A DNA stretch of 64,000 nt. It comes from Chitinophaga pollutisoli. GTDB taxonomy: Bacteria; Bacteroidota; Bacteroidia; Chitinophagales; Chitinophagaceae. Each line of letters starts with the position of its first letter. Position 1 is the stretch's first letter. Positions 1 to 9,032 of this stretch are shown in pieces. The position numbers and the translations under genes are program-made. The stretch is taken from positions 2,728,001 through 2,792,000 of the forward strand of contig NZ_CP149822.1 in assembly GCF_038396755.1 (NCBI RefSeq), given 5' to 3'. Under the pieces are notes generated by a model. That model saw nothing but the letters and a program-made list of their open reading frames with translations. It did not search any database and was not told where the DNA came from.

Positions 1-72
1 TCCCATCCCGATCACCAGCCCCACCACGATCATGGTGAGGTCGAAAGGCCCGAGTTTCGGTTTGATGCTCAT
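1..72 (-). CDS. Amino acid permease (APC-like), N-terminal fragment
   Basis: Only the first 24 codons lie in the window. The start is the ATG at 72 reading leftwards, giving MSIKPKLGPFDLTMIVVGLV and then IGMG. A short cytoplasmic tail followed by a first helix running into a G-x-x-I-G-M-G motif is typical of APC-superfamily amino acid permeases, where this unwound stretch of TM1 binds the substrate backbone. The rest lies outside, so the substrate cannot be named. It is divergent from the B12 locus, and the two share a spacer of about 60 bp before the btuB promoter element. The family call rests on a very short stretch. Confidence 0.55.
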   Translation of the reverse strand, partial: MSIKPKLGPFDLTMIVVGLVIGMG

Positions 73-117
73 GTTGTACAAGATAACCGATTAACGCCTT
101 ATTTACCAAAATATCCG

Positions 118-125
118 TAGGTTTG
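118..125 (+). promoter_or_regulatory. Bacteroidota -7 element before the B12 riboswitch
   Basis: TAGGTTTG matches the Bacteroidota -7 consensus TAnnTTTG and lies just ahead of the riboswitch, which would place transcription start near 130. I see no clear -33 TTG at the usual spacing, so this rests on the -7 match and its position. Confidence 0.45.
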
Positions 126-131
126 CGGCCG

Positions 132-318
132 GTAAACGGTTGCCTTGCCCCTACCCGGGGCTGGCATTAATAGGGAATCCGGTGCAAATCCGGAGCTATC
201 CCCGTAGCTGTAAGCCCGCATACAAGATTTTCAGGATCCCCAGCCACTATTCCGGTACAACGGAACGGGAAGGCCTCCTGGAAAGCGGACGAAGCCAGAA
301 GACCTGCCGCATACCTTT
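132..318 (+). promoter_or_regulatory. Cobalamin (B12) riboswitch
   Basis: The leader contains the conserved parts of a cobalamin riboswitch in order: GGGAATCCGGTGCAAATCCG near 174-193, the CCCGTAGCTGTAA segment near 200-212, the GCCACT element near 243-248, and the B12 box GCCAGAAGACCTGCC at 294-308. Established function: binding of adenosylcobalamin or a related cobalamin represses expression of the downstream gene. Here that gene is a BtuB-type receptor whose start lies about 110 bp after the B12 box. The spacer after the aptamer presumably holds the expression platform; I did not resolve its folding. Confidence 0.95.
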
Positions 319-429
319 TTGATTTATCCGCGCTTTCGGGTGAAAAGCGGAGGACATATGCGGCATAGCCAACATACGTACTTTTCAATTTCCCCAGGCG
401 CCACTGATTATTTACAATCTATGGCCTAC

Positions 430-2334
430 ATGAAAAAAACACACCTGATCCTGACCGCCGGCTTCCTCGCCGCCAGCCAGATCGCATCGGCGCAGGATTC
501 CACCCGCGTCTCCGAGCTCAGCACTTACACCGTTACCGCCACCAAATTCGCCAAGAAACTCAGCGAAACCGGGAAAGTCCTTACCATCATCGGCAACCGC
601 CAGATCGAGCAGAACCTCGGCCGCTCCGTGGCCGACGTGCTCAACGAATCCACCGGCATCGTGATCGGCGGCGTCTATTCCAATCCCGGCAAAAACCGCG
701 AAGTCTACTTCCGCGGCGCCACCTCCCAGTACACCACCATCCTCATGGATGGCATCCCCGTTGCCGACGCCACCGGCCTCACCGGAAACGCCATCGACCT
801 CCGCTTCCTGCCCATCGACCAGGTGGAAAGGATCGAGATCCTACGCGGCACCCAAACCACGCTCTACGGCGCGGACGCCATCGCCGGCGTGATCAACATC
901 ATCATGAAGAAAGGCGGCAACAAACCCGTCAACGTTTTCGGCGACCTCATGTTCGGCTCCAACCGCACCATGAAAGGCTCCCTGGGCCTCCGCGGCAAAC
1001 AGGACAATATCGATTACAATATCGCCTTCACCCATTTCACCACCGACGGTATCTCCGAAGCCGCGCGGCCCGATACGGTGAAAGACGTTTTCGACCGCGA
1101 CGGCTACCGCCAGAATGGCCTCAACGCCACCGTGGGCATCCAGGCCACGGAAAATTTCCGTATCCAGCCGTTCCTATTCTACAGCGACTATAAAAGCCGC
1201 TTCGATGCAGGATCCTTCGCCGATTCCCGCATCAACAAAAACGAATCCGACTTCCTGCATTCCGGCGTGCGCACTCAATACGCACTCGGCAACAAAGGTA
1301 ATATCCACGGTAACTTCGCCTATCAGCGCGTGAACCGCTTCGACGAAACCGGCTGGGACACCACCCACCTCGACGGCCGCTCCTATTTCGGAGAAGTGTA
1401 CAGCCACTACGACATCACCAACTGGCTCCAGGCGCTCGCCGGCGTGGAATACCGCCAGGCGGAAATGATCAACGCCGAACCCGACGAAGACAATTCCTGG
1501 GACAAACACAGCCAGAACACCGTGAGCCCTTACGTTTCGCTGTTCCTGAAGAACTTCCACGGCTTCAACCTGGAGCTGGGCGGGCGTTACACCATCCATA
1601 ACAAGTACGGCAACAAGTTCACCTACACCATCAACCCTTCCTATGTTTTTTCCGATAAGCTGAAGGTTTTTGCCACGGTGGCTTCCGGCTTCAAGGCGCC
1701 GACGCTGACTTCGCTGTACAGCCAGTACGGCAACCCCGACCTGAAGGCCGAACATGCCGACAGCTACGAGGCCGGTATCCAGACGTACCTGTTGCAGAAC
1801 AAGCTGGACCTGCGCGTGGTGGGCTTTAAACGTAATATCAAGGATCAGATTTCCTACATCAACTATAAATACATCAACTTCAACCAGCAGCGCGACAAGG
1901 GCGTGGAAGTGGAAGTGAGCGCGCGACCCATTGAAAAGCTGAGCGTGAAGGCGTCTTATGCGTATGTAGACGGGCAGGTGACGACGCAGGCGCCCTCCGG
2001 CAAAGACACCACCTATTCCAACCTGGTGCGCCGCCCCAATCACACCGGCCAGATCGACATCAGTTTCCAGGCTACGAAAGGGTTATTTGTAGGCACCAGC
2101 GTGCGCCACACGGGCACCCGTGGCGATTTGTACTACGCGCCCAACGCCTGGTCGGCGGAAAACATCCAGCTGGAGGCCTATACTATCTGGAACGCCTACG
2201 CGGAATACAACTTCGGGAAAGCTAAAATTTTCCTGCATGCAAATAATATCACCAATAACAAAAAATATTGGGAAATTTACGGCTACTCCGTGCTTGGGTT
2301 CAACATGCAGAGCGGGGTATCTTTTTCATTCTGA
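430..2334 (+). CDS. btuB: TonB-dependent vitamin B12 receptor BtuB
   Basis: This is an outer-membrane TonB-dependent receptor of 634 residues, close to E. coli BtuB in length, and lacks the long carboxypeptidase-like N-terminal domain of SusC proteins. I start it at ATG 430 (MKKTHLILTAGFLAA), which gives a good signal peptide ending near ASAQ. The reading frame is open further upstream, but into the riboswitch. The plug follows (V-x-D-V-L-N-E near residue 60, then I-L-R-G-T-Q-T-T-L-Y-G), then the beta-barrel, ending in an aromatic C-terminus (SFSF). The cobalamin riboswitch directly upstream makes cobalamin the likely ligand. It is 15 bp ahead of the DUF6580 gene and probably cotranscribed with it. 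Confidence 0.93.
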   Translation: MKKTHLILTAGFLAASQIASAQDSTRVSELSTYTVTATKFAKKLSETGKVLTIIGNRQIEQNLGRSVADVLNESTGIVIGGVYSNPGKNREVYFRGATSQYTTILMDGIPVADATGLTGNAIDLRFLPIDQVERIEILRGTQTTLYGADAIAGVINIIMKKGGNKPVNVFGDLMFGSNRTMKGSLGLRGKQDNIDYNIAFTHFTTDGISEAARPDTVKDVFDRDGYRQNGLNATVGIQATENFRIQPFLFYSDYKSRFDAGSFADSRINKNESDFLHSGVRTQYALGNKGNIHGNFAYQRVNRFDETGWDTTHLDGRSYFGEVYSHYDITNWLQALAGVEYRQAEMINAEPDEDNSWDKHSQNTVSPYVSLFLKNFHGFNLELGGRYTIHNKYGNKFTYTINPSYVFSDKLKVFATVASGFKAPTLTSLYSQYGNPDLKAEHADSYEAGIQTYLLQNKLDLRVVGFKRNIKDQISYINYKYINFNQQRDKGVEVEVSARPIEKLSVKASYAYVDGQVTTQAPSGKDTTYSNLVRRPNHTGQIDISFQATKGLFVGTSVRHTGTRGDLYYAPNAWSAENIQLEAYTIWNAYAEYNFGKAKIFLHANNITNNKKYWEIYGYSVLGFNMQSGVSFSF

Positions 2335-2349
2335 TTTAAAAACTGACGC

Positions 2350-2946
2350 ATGTCCATCAAACAAATCCAGCCGCGTTTCATCGTATTGCTGCTGTTTATC
2401 GTAGCCGGGGGCATCCTGCGCGTAACTGCCGCGGGCAACCTCACGCCGTTCTCCAACTTCTCCCCGCTCGGAGCCATGGCCCTCTTCGGCGGCGCCATGT
2501 TCGCCGACAAATGGAAAAGCTATCTGTTTCCGTTGCTGGCGCTTTTCCTCAGTGATGTGATCATGATGAAAACGGTGTACGCTGCATATGCGGACGGCTT
2601 CCTGTTCGAAGGCTGGTACTGGAATTATATCGGCTTCGCCGCGATGGTGCTCATCGGGCAACTGGTCATCCGCGACGTGAAAGTGATCCCCGTACTGGGC
2701 GGTGCCGTACTGTCTGCCGTGTTATACTGGCTGATCGTGGATTTCGGCACCTGGATGCGCCCGACCAGCATCGACATCACTACCGGCCTGCCGTTTTCCC
2801 GCGACTTCTCCGGACTGGTGAAATGCTACGCACTGGGCCTTCCCTTTATCAAAAACACCCTGATTTCCAATGTCGTGTATTGCGGCATCTTCTTTGGCCT
2901 GTTCAGCTGGCTGGAAAACAGGATCCCGGCGCTTTCCGCCCGATAA
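2350..2946 (+). CDS. DUF6580 integral membrane protein, putative transport component
   Basis: A 198-residue polytopic membrane protein of the DUF6580 family. Several hydrophobic segments are visible: near residues 9-27, 37-53, 58-72, 92-110, 116-135 and 165-185. The N-terminal helix is followed by a conserved-looking FSPLGAMALFGGAMF stretch. It begins 15 bp after btuB, so it should share the B12 riboswitch. Inference: its position, small size and six or so helices fit an S-component-like or accessory inner-membrane part of cobalamin or cobalt uptake. The family has no assigned function that I know of. A strong terminator follows it. Confidence 0.75.
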   Translation: MSIKQIQPRFIVLLLFIVAGGILRVTAAGNLTPFSNFSPLGAMALFGGAMFADKWKSYLFPLLALFLSDVIMMKTVYAAYADGFLFEGWYWNYIGFAAMVLIGQLVIRDVKVIPVLGGAVLSAVLYWLIVDFGTWMRPTSIDITTGLPFSRDFSGLVKCYALGLPFIKNTLISNVVYCGIFFGLFSWLENRIPALSAR

Positions 2947-2953
2947 ATCTTCG

Positions 2954-2984
2954 AAAAGGCCGGCTGCAAACCGGCCTTTTTTCT
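2954..2984 (+). terminator. Rho-independent terminator after DUF6580 gene
   Basis: The arms AAAAGGCCGG (2954-2963) and CCGGCCTTTT (2971-2980) pair perfectly around a 7-nt loop and are followed by more T residues. The A-run on the left makes it potentially bidirectional. It separates btuB-DUF6580 from the BtuF-like gene, so that gene needs read-through or its own promoter. Confidence 0.85.
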
Positions 2985-3006
2985 TCCACCCGTAACCGTA
3001 TTTACC

Positions 3007-3941
3007 ATGACCGCTTCCTCCTTCCTCCCCGCCGCCACGCAAATGATTTACGACATGGGCCTCCAGCATCTGCTTGACGGCATCACGTTCGAATGCCCGC
3101 CGCAAGCGCTGGATGAAAAACGGAAAGTTGTGCGCTGCGTCCTTGAAGGCAAGCAATACAGCAGCGAGGAAATCGACCGCATATTTTCCGCATCCAAAGC
3201 CCAGGGCAAAAGCCTGTATTATGTAGACGAACCGATCCTGGCCGACATCGCGCCCGACGTTATCTTCACACAGGACGTATGCGAAGTTTGCCAGATTGAC
3301 ACGCACTGTACCCAACAAGCTGTGCACAAACTGGAGAAGCAACCTGAACTGGTGAGCCTCAGTCCCAATAACCTCGACGACGTATTCCAGTGCGCCATCA
3401 CCATCGGCCGCGCCCTGGGCGAAGAAGCCGCCGCGTTCCGCTACGTAACCGCCCTCCAGCAAAGGCTCGACGCCGTGGTGGACCGCCTCCGCCAACACCG
3501 CTCCCCCTGCGCCGCGTGATGATCATGGAATGGATGTCGCCGGTATACAACTGCGGCCACTGGATCCCTTACCAGGTGGCATACGCCGGGGGCGTAGATA
3601 TGCTGTCGAACCCCGCGGGCGACTCCATCGTTACCACCTGGGAAAAAATCCTCCGCTACGACCCGGAAGTGCTCGTGATTGCGCCCTGCGGGTTCCTCAC
3701 CAGCCGCTCGCTCGACGAGCTGGACCTCGTGACCAAAGTTCCCGGCTGGAACAACCTGCAGGCCGTCCGCAATAACGAGGTACACCTGGCGGATTACGAT
3801 CTCTTCACGCAGCCCAGCGCCAGCACGCTGACCGACGGCGTGGAGGTGCTCGCCCATCTTTTCCACCCCCAGATTTTCTCTCCGCCGCAACACCTGAAAC
3901 ATAAATTCCGTTCCATCGATACCGGGGTGGTAACCGCATAA
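3007..3941 (+). CDS. btuF: BtuF-like cobalamin-binding protein (frameshifted in this sequence)
   Basis: Periplasmic-binding-protein fold of the BtuF/FepB type. The N-terminal part starts with SFLPAATQMIYDMGL, the usual SLLPSATE-like opening. The reading frame stops at 3519, but the same protein continues in the -1 frame as RRVMIMEWMSPVYNCGHWIP, matching the family's W-hinge region, and ends at 3941. One additional C in the C5 run at 3503-3507 restores a 311-residue protein reading ...HRSPLRRVMIMEW.... I therefore regard it as one gene with a probable base-calling error. There is no signal peptide: the lobe begins within a few residues of the start, so as written it would be cytosolic. It lies downstream of btuB and DUF6580, which supports a cobalamin or corrinoid role. 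No BtuC/BtuD genes are nearby. Confidence 0.8.
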
Positions 3942-4019
3942 AAAAAGGGCCTTCCATTCTGTACTGCTCCCAAAAAGTTGGACACTTTTGGGAGCACTTC
4001 AGCGCGGGAGGCCCTTTTT
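3942..4019. terminator. Bidirectional terminator with an embedded second palindrome
   Basis: The outer arms AAAAAGGGCCTTCC (from 3942) and GGAGGCCCTTTTT (to 4019) form a convergent terminator between the rightward btuF and the leftward susD, with one unpaired base. Inside the loop sits an independent perfect palindrome: TGCTCCCAAAA (3965-3975) and TTTTGGGAGCA (3986-3996), extended by GT/AC with one bulged A around the loop TGGAC. The inner part reads like the two ends of an IS3-type insertion sequence (TGCTCCC...TTGGACA) brought together. That resemblance is from memory and unverified. Confidence 0.75.
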
Positions 4020-4073
4020 AAAACCGGGACTACCCTTTCGGCGATCCCGCATATTACAATCCAAAATCACTGC

Positions 4074-5582
4074 TTATTTAATCAGCCACATATCGCCGTT
4101 GATATCGTCCGTTCCGCCAAACTGGCGTTGCAGCGCGGCTTTCACCTGGTCGTTATTGGTCTGGTATTCGCGTTGGGGGTAGAGCCAGCGCTTCGGGATT
4201 TTGCCGTCATTGGCATTGGCCGGCCCGATATCGAATTGAGGAATGCCCGTGCGGCGGTATTGGTAATACGCCTGGCGGCCGGAGTTCATGAAAAAGGCAA
4301 GGTATTTTTGCAGGAGGATTTGTTTTAAACCTTCCGCATTATTGCCCTTGTACTGCGCCTTCGGCGTGGCGGCGTACCATGTATTGAACACATCTTCGCC
4401 TAACCCGTAAAACGCGAACGACGCGATGATCCCCTTCTTGTACCAATCCTCCGCGCTACCCGGCGCCCAGCCCCGCTGGATCGCCTCGGCAATAGTAAAA
4501 CAGGTTTCAGGATAGCCCAGCTGGATGCAAGGCTCGCCGCTGCCCGTTTGCCAGTAACGGCGCTCGTTGCCGTAAGACAAATACCCGTTCGCATTTTGCG
4601 ACGACAAGTCACTTAATACATCGCCCGTGCGGCCGCCTTTGTAGGAAGAAAAGCGCGCGGCATAACCGGGGACGTTGCTGGATTTGGCCGTATCCACCGG
4701 TTCTGCGATTTCAAAAGTGCGCGGATCTTTATACGCTACGAGCGAGTCGAGGTAAGTGGCGCCCATGTTGTTCCGGCCACGGTCGAAGCCGCGGTTGTAA
4801 GGCCCCAGCGGGTAGCGGTTATCCTGGATGTTGCCGTTGAACACCACCTGGTAATTATCCCCGTTGCCGGCCATGACAGGAAAGTTGGCAGGAGATGCGA
4901 GGATCGCGGCGAACTGGGTTTTGACCTTCAGATCAGCATCGTCAGCATGCTTGCTTAGGTTAATGAGCACACGAAGGCGGGTGCTATTGATCAGCTTGTG
5001 CCATTTATCCAGATCACCGTCGAACATGAAGTCACCGTTGATCTTGTTGCGCTTGGCCGCATTGAGGAAGGCTTTCATTTCTGAGGCCGACGATTCCAGC
5101 AAAGCGAGCACCTGGCGGAATACTTCTTTCTGCGGATCATATTTCGGCGTGAAGTTTTCGGACGCGGATTGCATGGCTTCACTCATGGGCACATCACCGA
5201 ACTTCATCGTCATATCCAGGTAGCACCAGGCTTTGAGGAATTGCGCGATGATGAGATACGGCTTGTTTTCGTCGCCCCCGAGGCGGGAGGCTTCTTCTTC
5301 CATCTTCTGGATATTCCGCAGCACATTGTAGCGCATGCTCGTGGAACTCCAGTTGTAGCCCTGGCTGGCGTAATAGTCGAAATTCGAGACCCAGAACTGG
5401 TTTTCGCGTTGCGCCTGATCCCAGGGGTTTTCTTTCAGATCGATGAGCACGCCCGTGAGCAAAAGCGCCGGAGGCGATACGGTGGGCTTGTTCGGATTGT
5501 CTTGCAGGCCATCGAACTTCTTGCAGGATGTCGCGCCAAGCGCTAGTCCCGCACATATAAGGAGGTGAGTGATGTGTTTCAT
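4074..5582 (-). CDS. SusD/RagB-family surface lipoprotein (phosphonate locus)
   Basis: A 502-residue SusD-like lipoprotein. The signal peptide ends in a lipobox with Cys20 (LGATSC). The body has the TPR-like helices of the family, for example FLKAWCYLDMTMKFGDVPMS near residue 117, where SusD proteins have the Y-x-D-x-V-x-x-FGDVP signature. Its overall character is that of the SusD-like_2 branch. It follows its SusC partner by 20 bp. SusD caps the SusC barrel at the cell surface and delivers ligand. Because this pair lies next to genes for 2-aminoethylphosphonate breakdown and is divergent from them, I infer that the ligand is 2-AEP or a 2-AEP-bearing glycan or lipid headgroup. The ligand cannot be read from the sequence. 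Confidence 0.9.
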   Translation of the reverse strand: MKHITHLLICAGLALGATSCKKFDGLQDNPNKPTVSPPALLLTGVLIDLKENPWDQAQRENQFWVSNFDYYASQGYNWSSTSMRYNVLRNIQKMEEEASRLGGDENKPYLIIAQFLKAWCYLDMTMKFGDVPMSEAMQSASENFTPKYDPQKEVFRQVLALLESSASEMKAFLNAAKRNKINGDFMFDGDLDKWHKLINSTRLRVLINLSKHADDADLKVKTQFAAILASPANFPVMAGNGDNYQVVFNGNIQDNRYPLGPYNRGFDRGRNNMGATYLDSLVAYKDPRTFEIAEPVDTAKSSNVPGYAARFSSYKGGRTGDVLSDLSSQNANGYLSYGNERRYWQTGSGEPCIQLGYPETCFTIAEAIQRGWAPGSAEDWYKKGIIASFAFYGLGEDVFNTWYAATPKAQYKGNNAEGLKQILLQKYLAFFMNSGRQAYYQYRRTGIPQFDIGPANANDGKIPKRWLYPQREYQTNNDQVKAALQRQFGGTDDINGDMWLIK

Positions 5583-5602
5583 ATTCGTTGATTTTAACGG
5601 GA

Positions 5603-8600
5603 TCAGAAGGAGAAATTCAGGTTAATGCCATAGCTTTTTACAGACGGTGATTGCAGCCCGTAGTTGCCTTCGATGAACTGGTCGAGATCAATGCTCTTGT
5701 GTTTCGTGAGATAAAGCAGGTTACGCGCCACCAACGACACGTTCGCGGATTTGAACGGTGTGCGCGAGAGTTTGCTTGCGGGCAGGGTGTACGTCAGCGA
5801 TACATCACGGAGTTTCACGAAAGTTTGATCGATGATGTTGGAGATATCCGCTCCCATGAGATTGTAAGCCCAGTCCTGGAAAGTGGTTTTATTGGTATTG
5901 GGCGCAAATTCGCGGGTATCGGAGATCACATTGCCGTCGCCGTCGCGCTTTAGCTCCCCTTTCGTTACCACCACGCCCTGGCCCGTCCAGTGCGGGATGG
6001 GCTTTCCGGTATTGGGATCGCGGAGCGCGTCCTTCTCCCGCTCGGCAGGCCCTGCATCCGGATGGCGTCCGCCTTCCCAGAGCTTCTTGTTCACATAGTT
6101 CAACGTCTTTCCACCCACACGGCCATCAAGCAGGAAAGTGAAACGCCAGTCGCCATAGGTGAATGTATTGGTAAGACCGCCAAACCAATCCGGCGTGAAA
6201 TACCCCACTTTCTTCGGCAGCGGGTCGCGCACAGGCAGACCGTTGGTGCCATATACCACCTGCCCGTCCGGCGACCTGTAGAAATCGGTCGTATAATATG
6301 CATCGGATCGCTCGCCGACTTTAATGTTCCCCAGCTTCTGCTGACTGCCGTAAATCTCCTTCAGGATAGGTTTGTATGTCGACCAGTTAGCCATCACATC
6401 CCACTTGAAGTTCCCGGAAGCAACGGGCGTTCCGCTCACCGATACTTCCACGCCACGGCGCTCGTATTGCAGGCCGTTCAATTTCTTGGCCGTATAACCG
6501 GATGCTTCCGACACCGGGTTATCGAACACCTGCGGACCGTCTATGCTGCGGTAGAAACTCACGTCAAACCCAACGCGATTTTTCAGGAAACGCATATCCA
6601 TACCCACTTCCACCGACGAGCTGAAAGCCGGCTCGATCTGCTGGTTGAAGATTTTGTCGGCGTAATACGCGGAAGGCATATTGCTCCAGCGCGTTCCGAG
6701 GGTGTAGTTGGCGATGTTGGAATAGATATCGAGATCGCCGCCCACGCGCGCCCAGGATCCGCGGACTTTCCAGAAGCTGATGGCTTTCGGCAGCTTCACC
6801 ATGTCGGACACCACGCCGCTCAGCGAAACTGATGGATAGAAATAGGTGTTGTTACTGATAGGCAGCGTGGAAGAACGGTCCATGCGCCCGGTGAGGCCGA
6901 GGAACAAGTAATTCCTGTAAGCCAGGTCCACCGCGGCATAGGCGCTCCCCACCTGCTTGGTGGCGGTGTAATTGGTGGGCTTGCGCTGCTCGCTCGTATT
7001 CTCGAAGTTATACCACATCGGGATGAGCAAATCCGCTGTTTCGCCGTAGATATTTCGGTTATTGAGGGTACGGAGGTTGGCGCCGGCGTGGGCCGACAGC
7101 TCGAAATGCTGCCCGAAATCTTTATCCCAGGTCAGCAGGAAGTCTGTATTGTTCTCGAAGTTATACGTCCACCATTCGCGGTATTTTCCTTTGAGGTTGG
7201 CCTCGTAGGCGCCGGCGGAATAGGGCAGTTTATTGTTTTCGTAAAGATTGGTGGCGTTGATGTGCGTGCGCAACATGGCATTGAAGTTCCTGGCGATTTT
7301 GTAATTCGCCGAAACGTAGCCATACACGTCGTCTTTGTAATATCCGCGCAGCCACTCGTTGGCGATGAACCAGGGGTTATTGTACCGGAAATATTCAAAA
7401 TTGTACTGCTGGCTGCCTTCCTTGCCCGGCTGCCAGTAATTGCGGAGGTCACGCACATCAAAGTCGGCACCGCCCCAGATCGTGAGGTAGTAAATGAAAC
7501 TGTTGGGACCGTAGGCCAGGTTGGGAAAGTTGGGCGTGTATTGTTTGTTGTAATTGACGGAAACGTCTACACGAAGTCTGTCGGTTAAATTGACGCCGCC
7601 GGCTACGTTTACGTTCGTGATATTCACCTGCGTATTGGGTACCATGCCGCGTTGGTAAGTGTGCGAAGCGGAAAGGCGGATATCCGTTTTTTCATTGCGC
7701 GACGACAATGCGACGTTGGCGGTAGACAGGAAACCGTTGCGCAGGAAGTTTTTCAGGTTGTTGGGCCCGCGGCGGAGCCAGGGCGTGGGGATGGGTTCGC
7801 CGGTAGTGGGATCGATGGGACTGTCGAACTGGGGAAGCTCTTTCCAGCCGCTGGCCGTGGAAGGGTCTTTGACATTGAATTTTGGGCCCCATTGGTTGTA
7901 ATCCACGTCATTGATGCCACCGCCCTTGCCGTCGCCGAACGCGTATTCGCCGTAGTCGCCGGGGCCATAATCGTTCTGGGTTTCGGGGATGGCGTTGTAA
8001 CCAGCCTGGAGCTGGTGACTGGTATTGAATTCCACGCGCGTACCCACAGTGCCGCGCTTCGTCGTGATCTGGATCGCGCCGTTCACACCGCGGGAGCCGT
8101 ACAGCGCCGATGCGGTGGGGCCTTTGAGCACGGAATACGATTCGATGTCGTCCGGACTGAGGTTCCAGGAATCGGAGCTGATGGGAACACCATCCACTAC
8201 AATAAGTGGTTTTACGCCACGGAGGCGGATTTCGGGGTTGCCGAACAGGTTGGAACTGGACGCGATGAGGAGGCCCGACACTTTTCCTGACAGAGAATTG
8301 ATGGCATTGGGCTCACGGGCTTTCACCAGGTCGGAGCCTTTCACTTCCTGGACGGAAAAACCGACGGCTTTCTTTTCTTTCTTGATACCGAGGGCGGTTA
8401 CCACGACCTCCTCAAGCGATTTTTTGTCGGTAAGAAGGGTTACATTGATGGATGATTGTCCATTTACGGGGACTTCCTGCGTTACGAACCCCAGGGATGT
8501 GAACTGGAGCACGGCGTCTGGGGCGCAGCGGATGGAGAATTTTCCTTCGCCGTTGGTGACGGTACCGGTGTTGGCGCCTTTGACTTTAACGGTGACGCCT

Positions 8601-8731
8601 GGTACGGGTTGCTGGTCTTCGGCGGAAACGAGCCCGGAGACTTGTTGTTGCGCCCATGCGCGGGAGCATGGCAGCGCGAGGGCAAGCGCCAGTAGCGCCA
8701 CCCGGAGGAGAGTTTGTAAAACGTGTTGCAT
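5603..8731 (-). CDS. SusC/RagA-family TonB-linked outer-membrane protein (phosphonate locus)
   Basis: 1042 residues in the standard SusC arrangement: signal peptide ending near WAQQ (residue 28), carboxypeptidase-D regulatory-like domain (about 30-110), TonB box region with SLEEVVVTALGIKKEKKAVG, plug domain containing LRGVKPLIVVDGVPI and VLKGPTASALYGSRGVNGAI, then the barrel ending in NLNFSF. It imports ligands across the outer membrane with TonB energy and pairs with the SusD gene 20 bp downstream. Its start faces the DUF5690-phnW operon across a 301-bp AT-rich promoter region, so the two units are likely coregulated. No FecR or dedicated sigma factor sits beside it, in contrast with many glycan loci. 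Confidence 0.95.
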   Translation of the reverse strand: MQHVLQTLLRVALLALALALPCSRAWAQQQVSGLVSAEDQQPVPGVTVKVKGANTGTVTNGEGKFSIRCAPDAVLQFTSLGFVTQEVPVNGQSSINVTLLTDKKSLEEVVVTALGIKKEKKAVGFSVQEVKGSDLVKAREPNAINSLSGKVSGLLIASSSNLFGNPEIRLRGVKPLIVVDGVPISSDSWNLSPDDIESYSVLKGPTASALYGSRGVNGAIQITTKRGTVGTRVEFNTSHQLQAGYNAIPETQNDYGPGDYGEYAFGDGKGGGINDVDYNQWGPKFNVKDPSTASGWKELPQFDSPIDPTTGEPIPTPWLRRGPNNLKNFLRNGFLSTANVALSSRNEKTDIRLSASHTYQRGMVPNTQVNITNVNVAGGVNLTDRLRVDVSVNYNKQYTPNFPNLAYGPNSFIYYLTIWGGADFDVRDLRNYWQPGKEGSQQYNFEYFRYNNPWFIANEWLRGYYKDDVYGYVSANYKIARNFNAMLRTHINATNLYENNKLPYSAGAYEANLKGKYREWWTYNFENNTDFLLTWDKDFGQHFELSAHAGANLRTLNNRNIYGETADLLIPMWYNFENTSEQRKPTNYTATKQVGSAYAAVDLAYRNYLFLGLTGRMDRSSTLPISNNTYFYPSVSLSGVVSDMVKLPKAISFWKVRGSWARVGGDLDIYSNIANYTLGTRWSNMPSAYYADKIFNQQIEPAFSSSVEVGMDMRFLKNRVGFDVSFYRSIDGPQVFDNPVSEASGYTAKKLNGLQYERRGVEVSVSGTPVASGNFKWDVMANWSTYKPILKEIYGSQQKLGNIKVGERSDAYYTTDFYRSPDGQVVYGTNGLPVRDPLPKKVGYFTPDWFGGLTNTFTYGDWRFTFLLDGRVGGKTLNYVNKKLWEGGRHPDAGPAEREKDALRDPNTGKPIPHWTGQGVVVTKGELKRDGDGNVISDTREFAPNTNKTTFQDWAYNLMGADISNIIDQTFVKLRDVSLTYTLPASKLSRTPFKSANVSLVARNLLYLTKHKSIDLDQFIEGNYGLQSPSVKSYGINLNFSF

Positions 8732-9032
8732 AAGGAAAGGATTAAGCGGTTTTCAAGACAAAAATGAGATGAGCTTATAAACGAAATGTTAAGTATTACT
8801 AAATTTAATAGTATAGTTATATTAAAATAATAATTCCTTAACATCTTACACTCCGGGGTAAATTCCAAAGGAGCGACCTTTGTTGAATAGCAATACAATA
8901 GCCTATCATACTTGATTTTGGTAGAATTATAAAAAACTTTGGCAGAAACTTTACCGAATTTAAAGAATTTTTATAATTTACAAATATTAAACACAAAGAA
9001 GATGACAGGTTGGCTATACTAAACATTCGTTT
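8732..9032. promoter_or_regulatory. Divergent promoter region between susC and the DUF5690-phnW operon
   Basis: A 301-bp AT-rich spacer with no convincing coding potential. It must carry the promoters for both the leftward SusCD pair and the rightward transport and transaminase genes. A near-palindrome TACTA (8797-8801) and TAGTA (8809-8813) flanks AATTTAA and could be an operator, perhaps for the XRE-cupin regulator at the far end of the locus (inference). I found no perfect TAnnTTTG element in either orientation. Confidence 0.5.

Noticed and set aside
1174..2043. Long minus-strand open frame inside btuB (289 codons)
   Set aside because: It is a shadow of the btuB codon pattern, with low-complexity Val/His/Gly-rich translation and no family resemblance. 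btuB in the other strand is certain.
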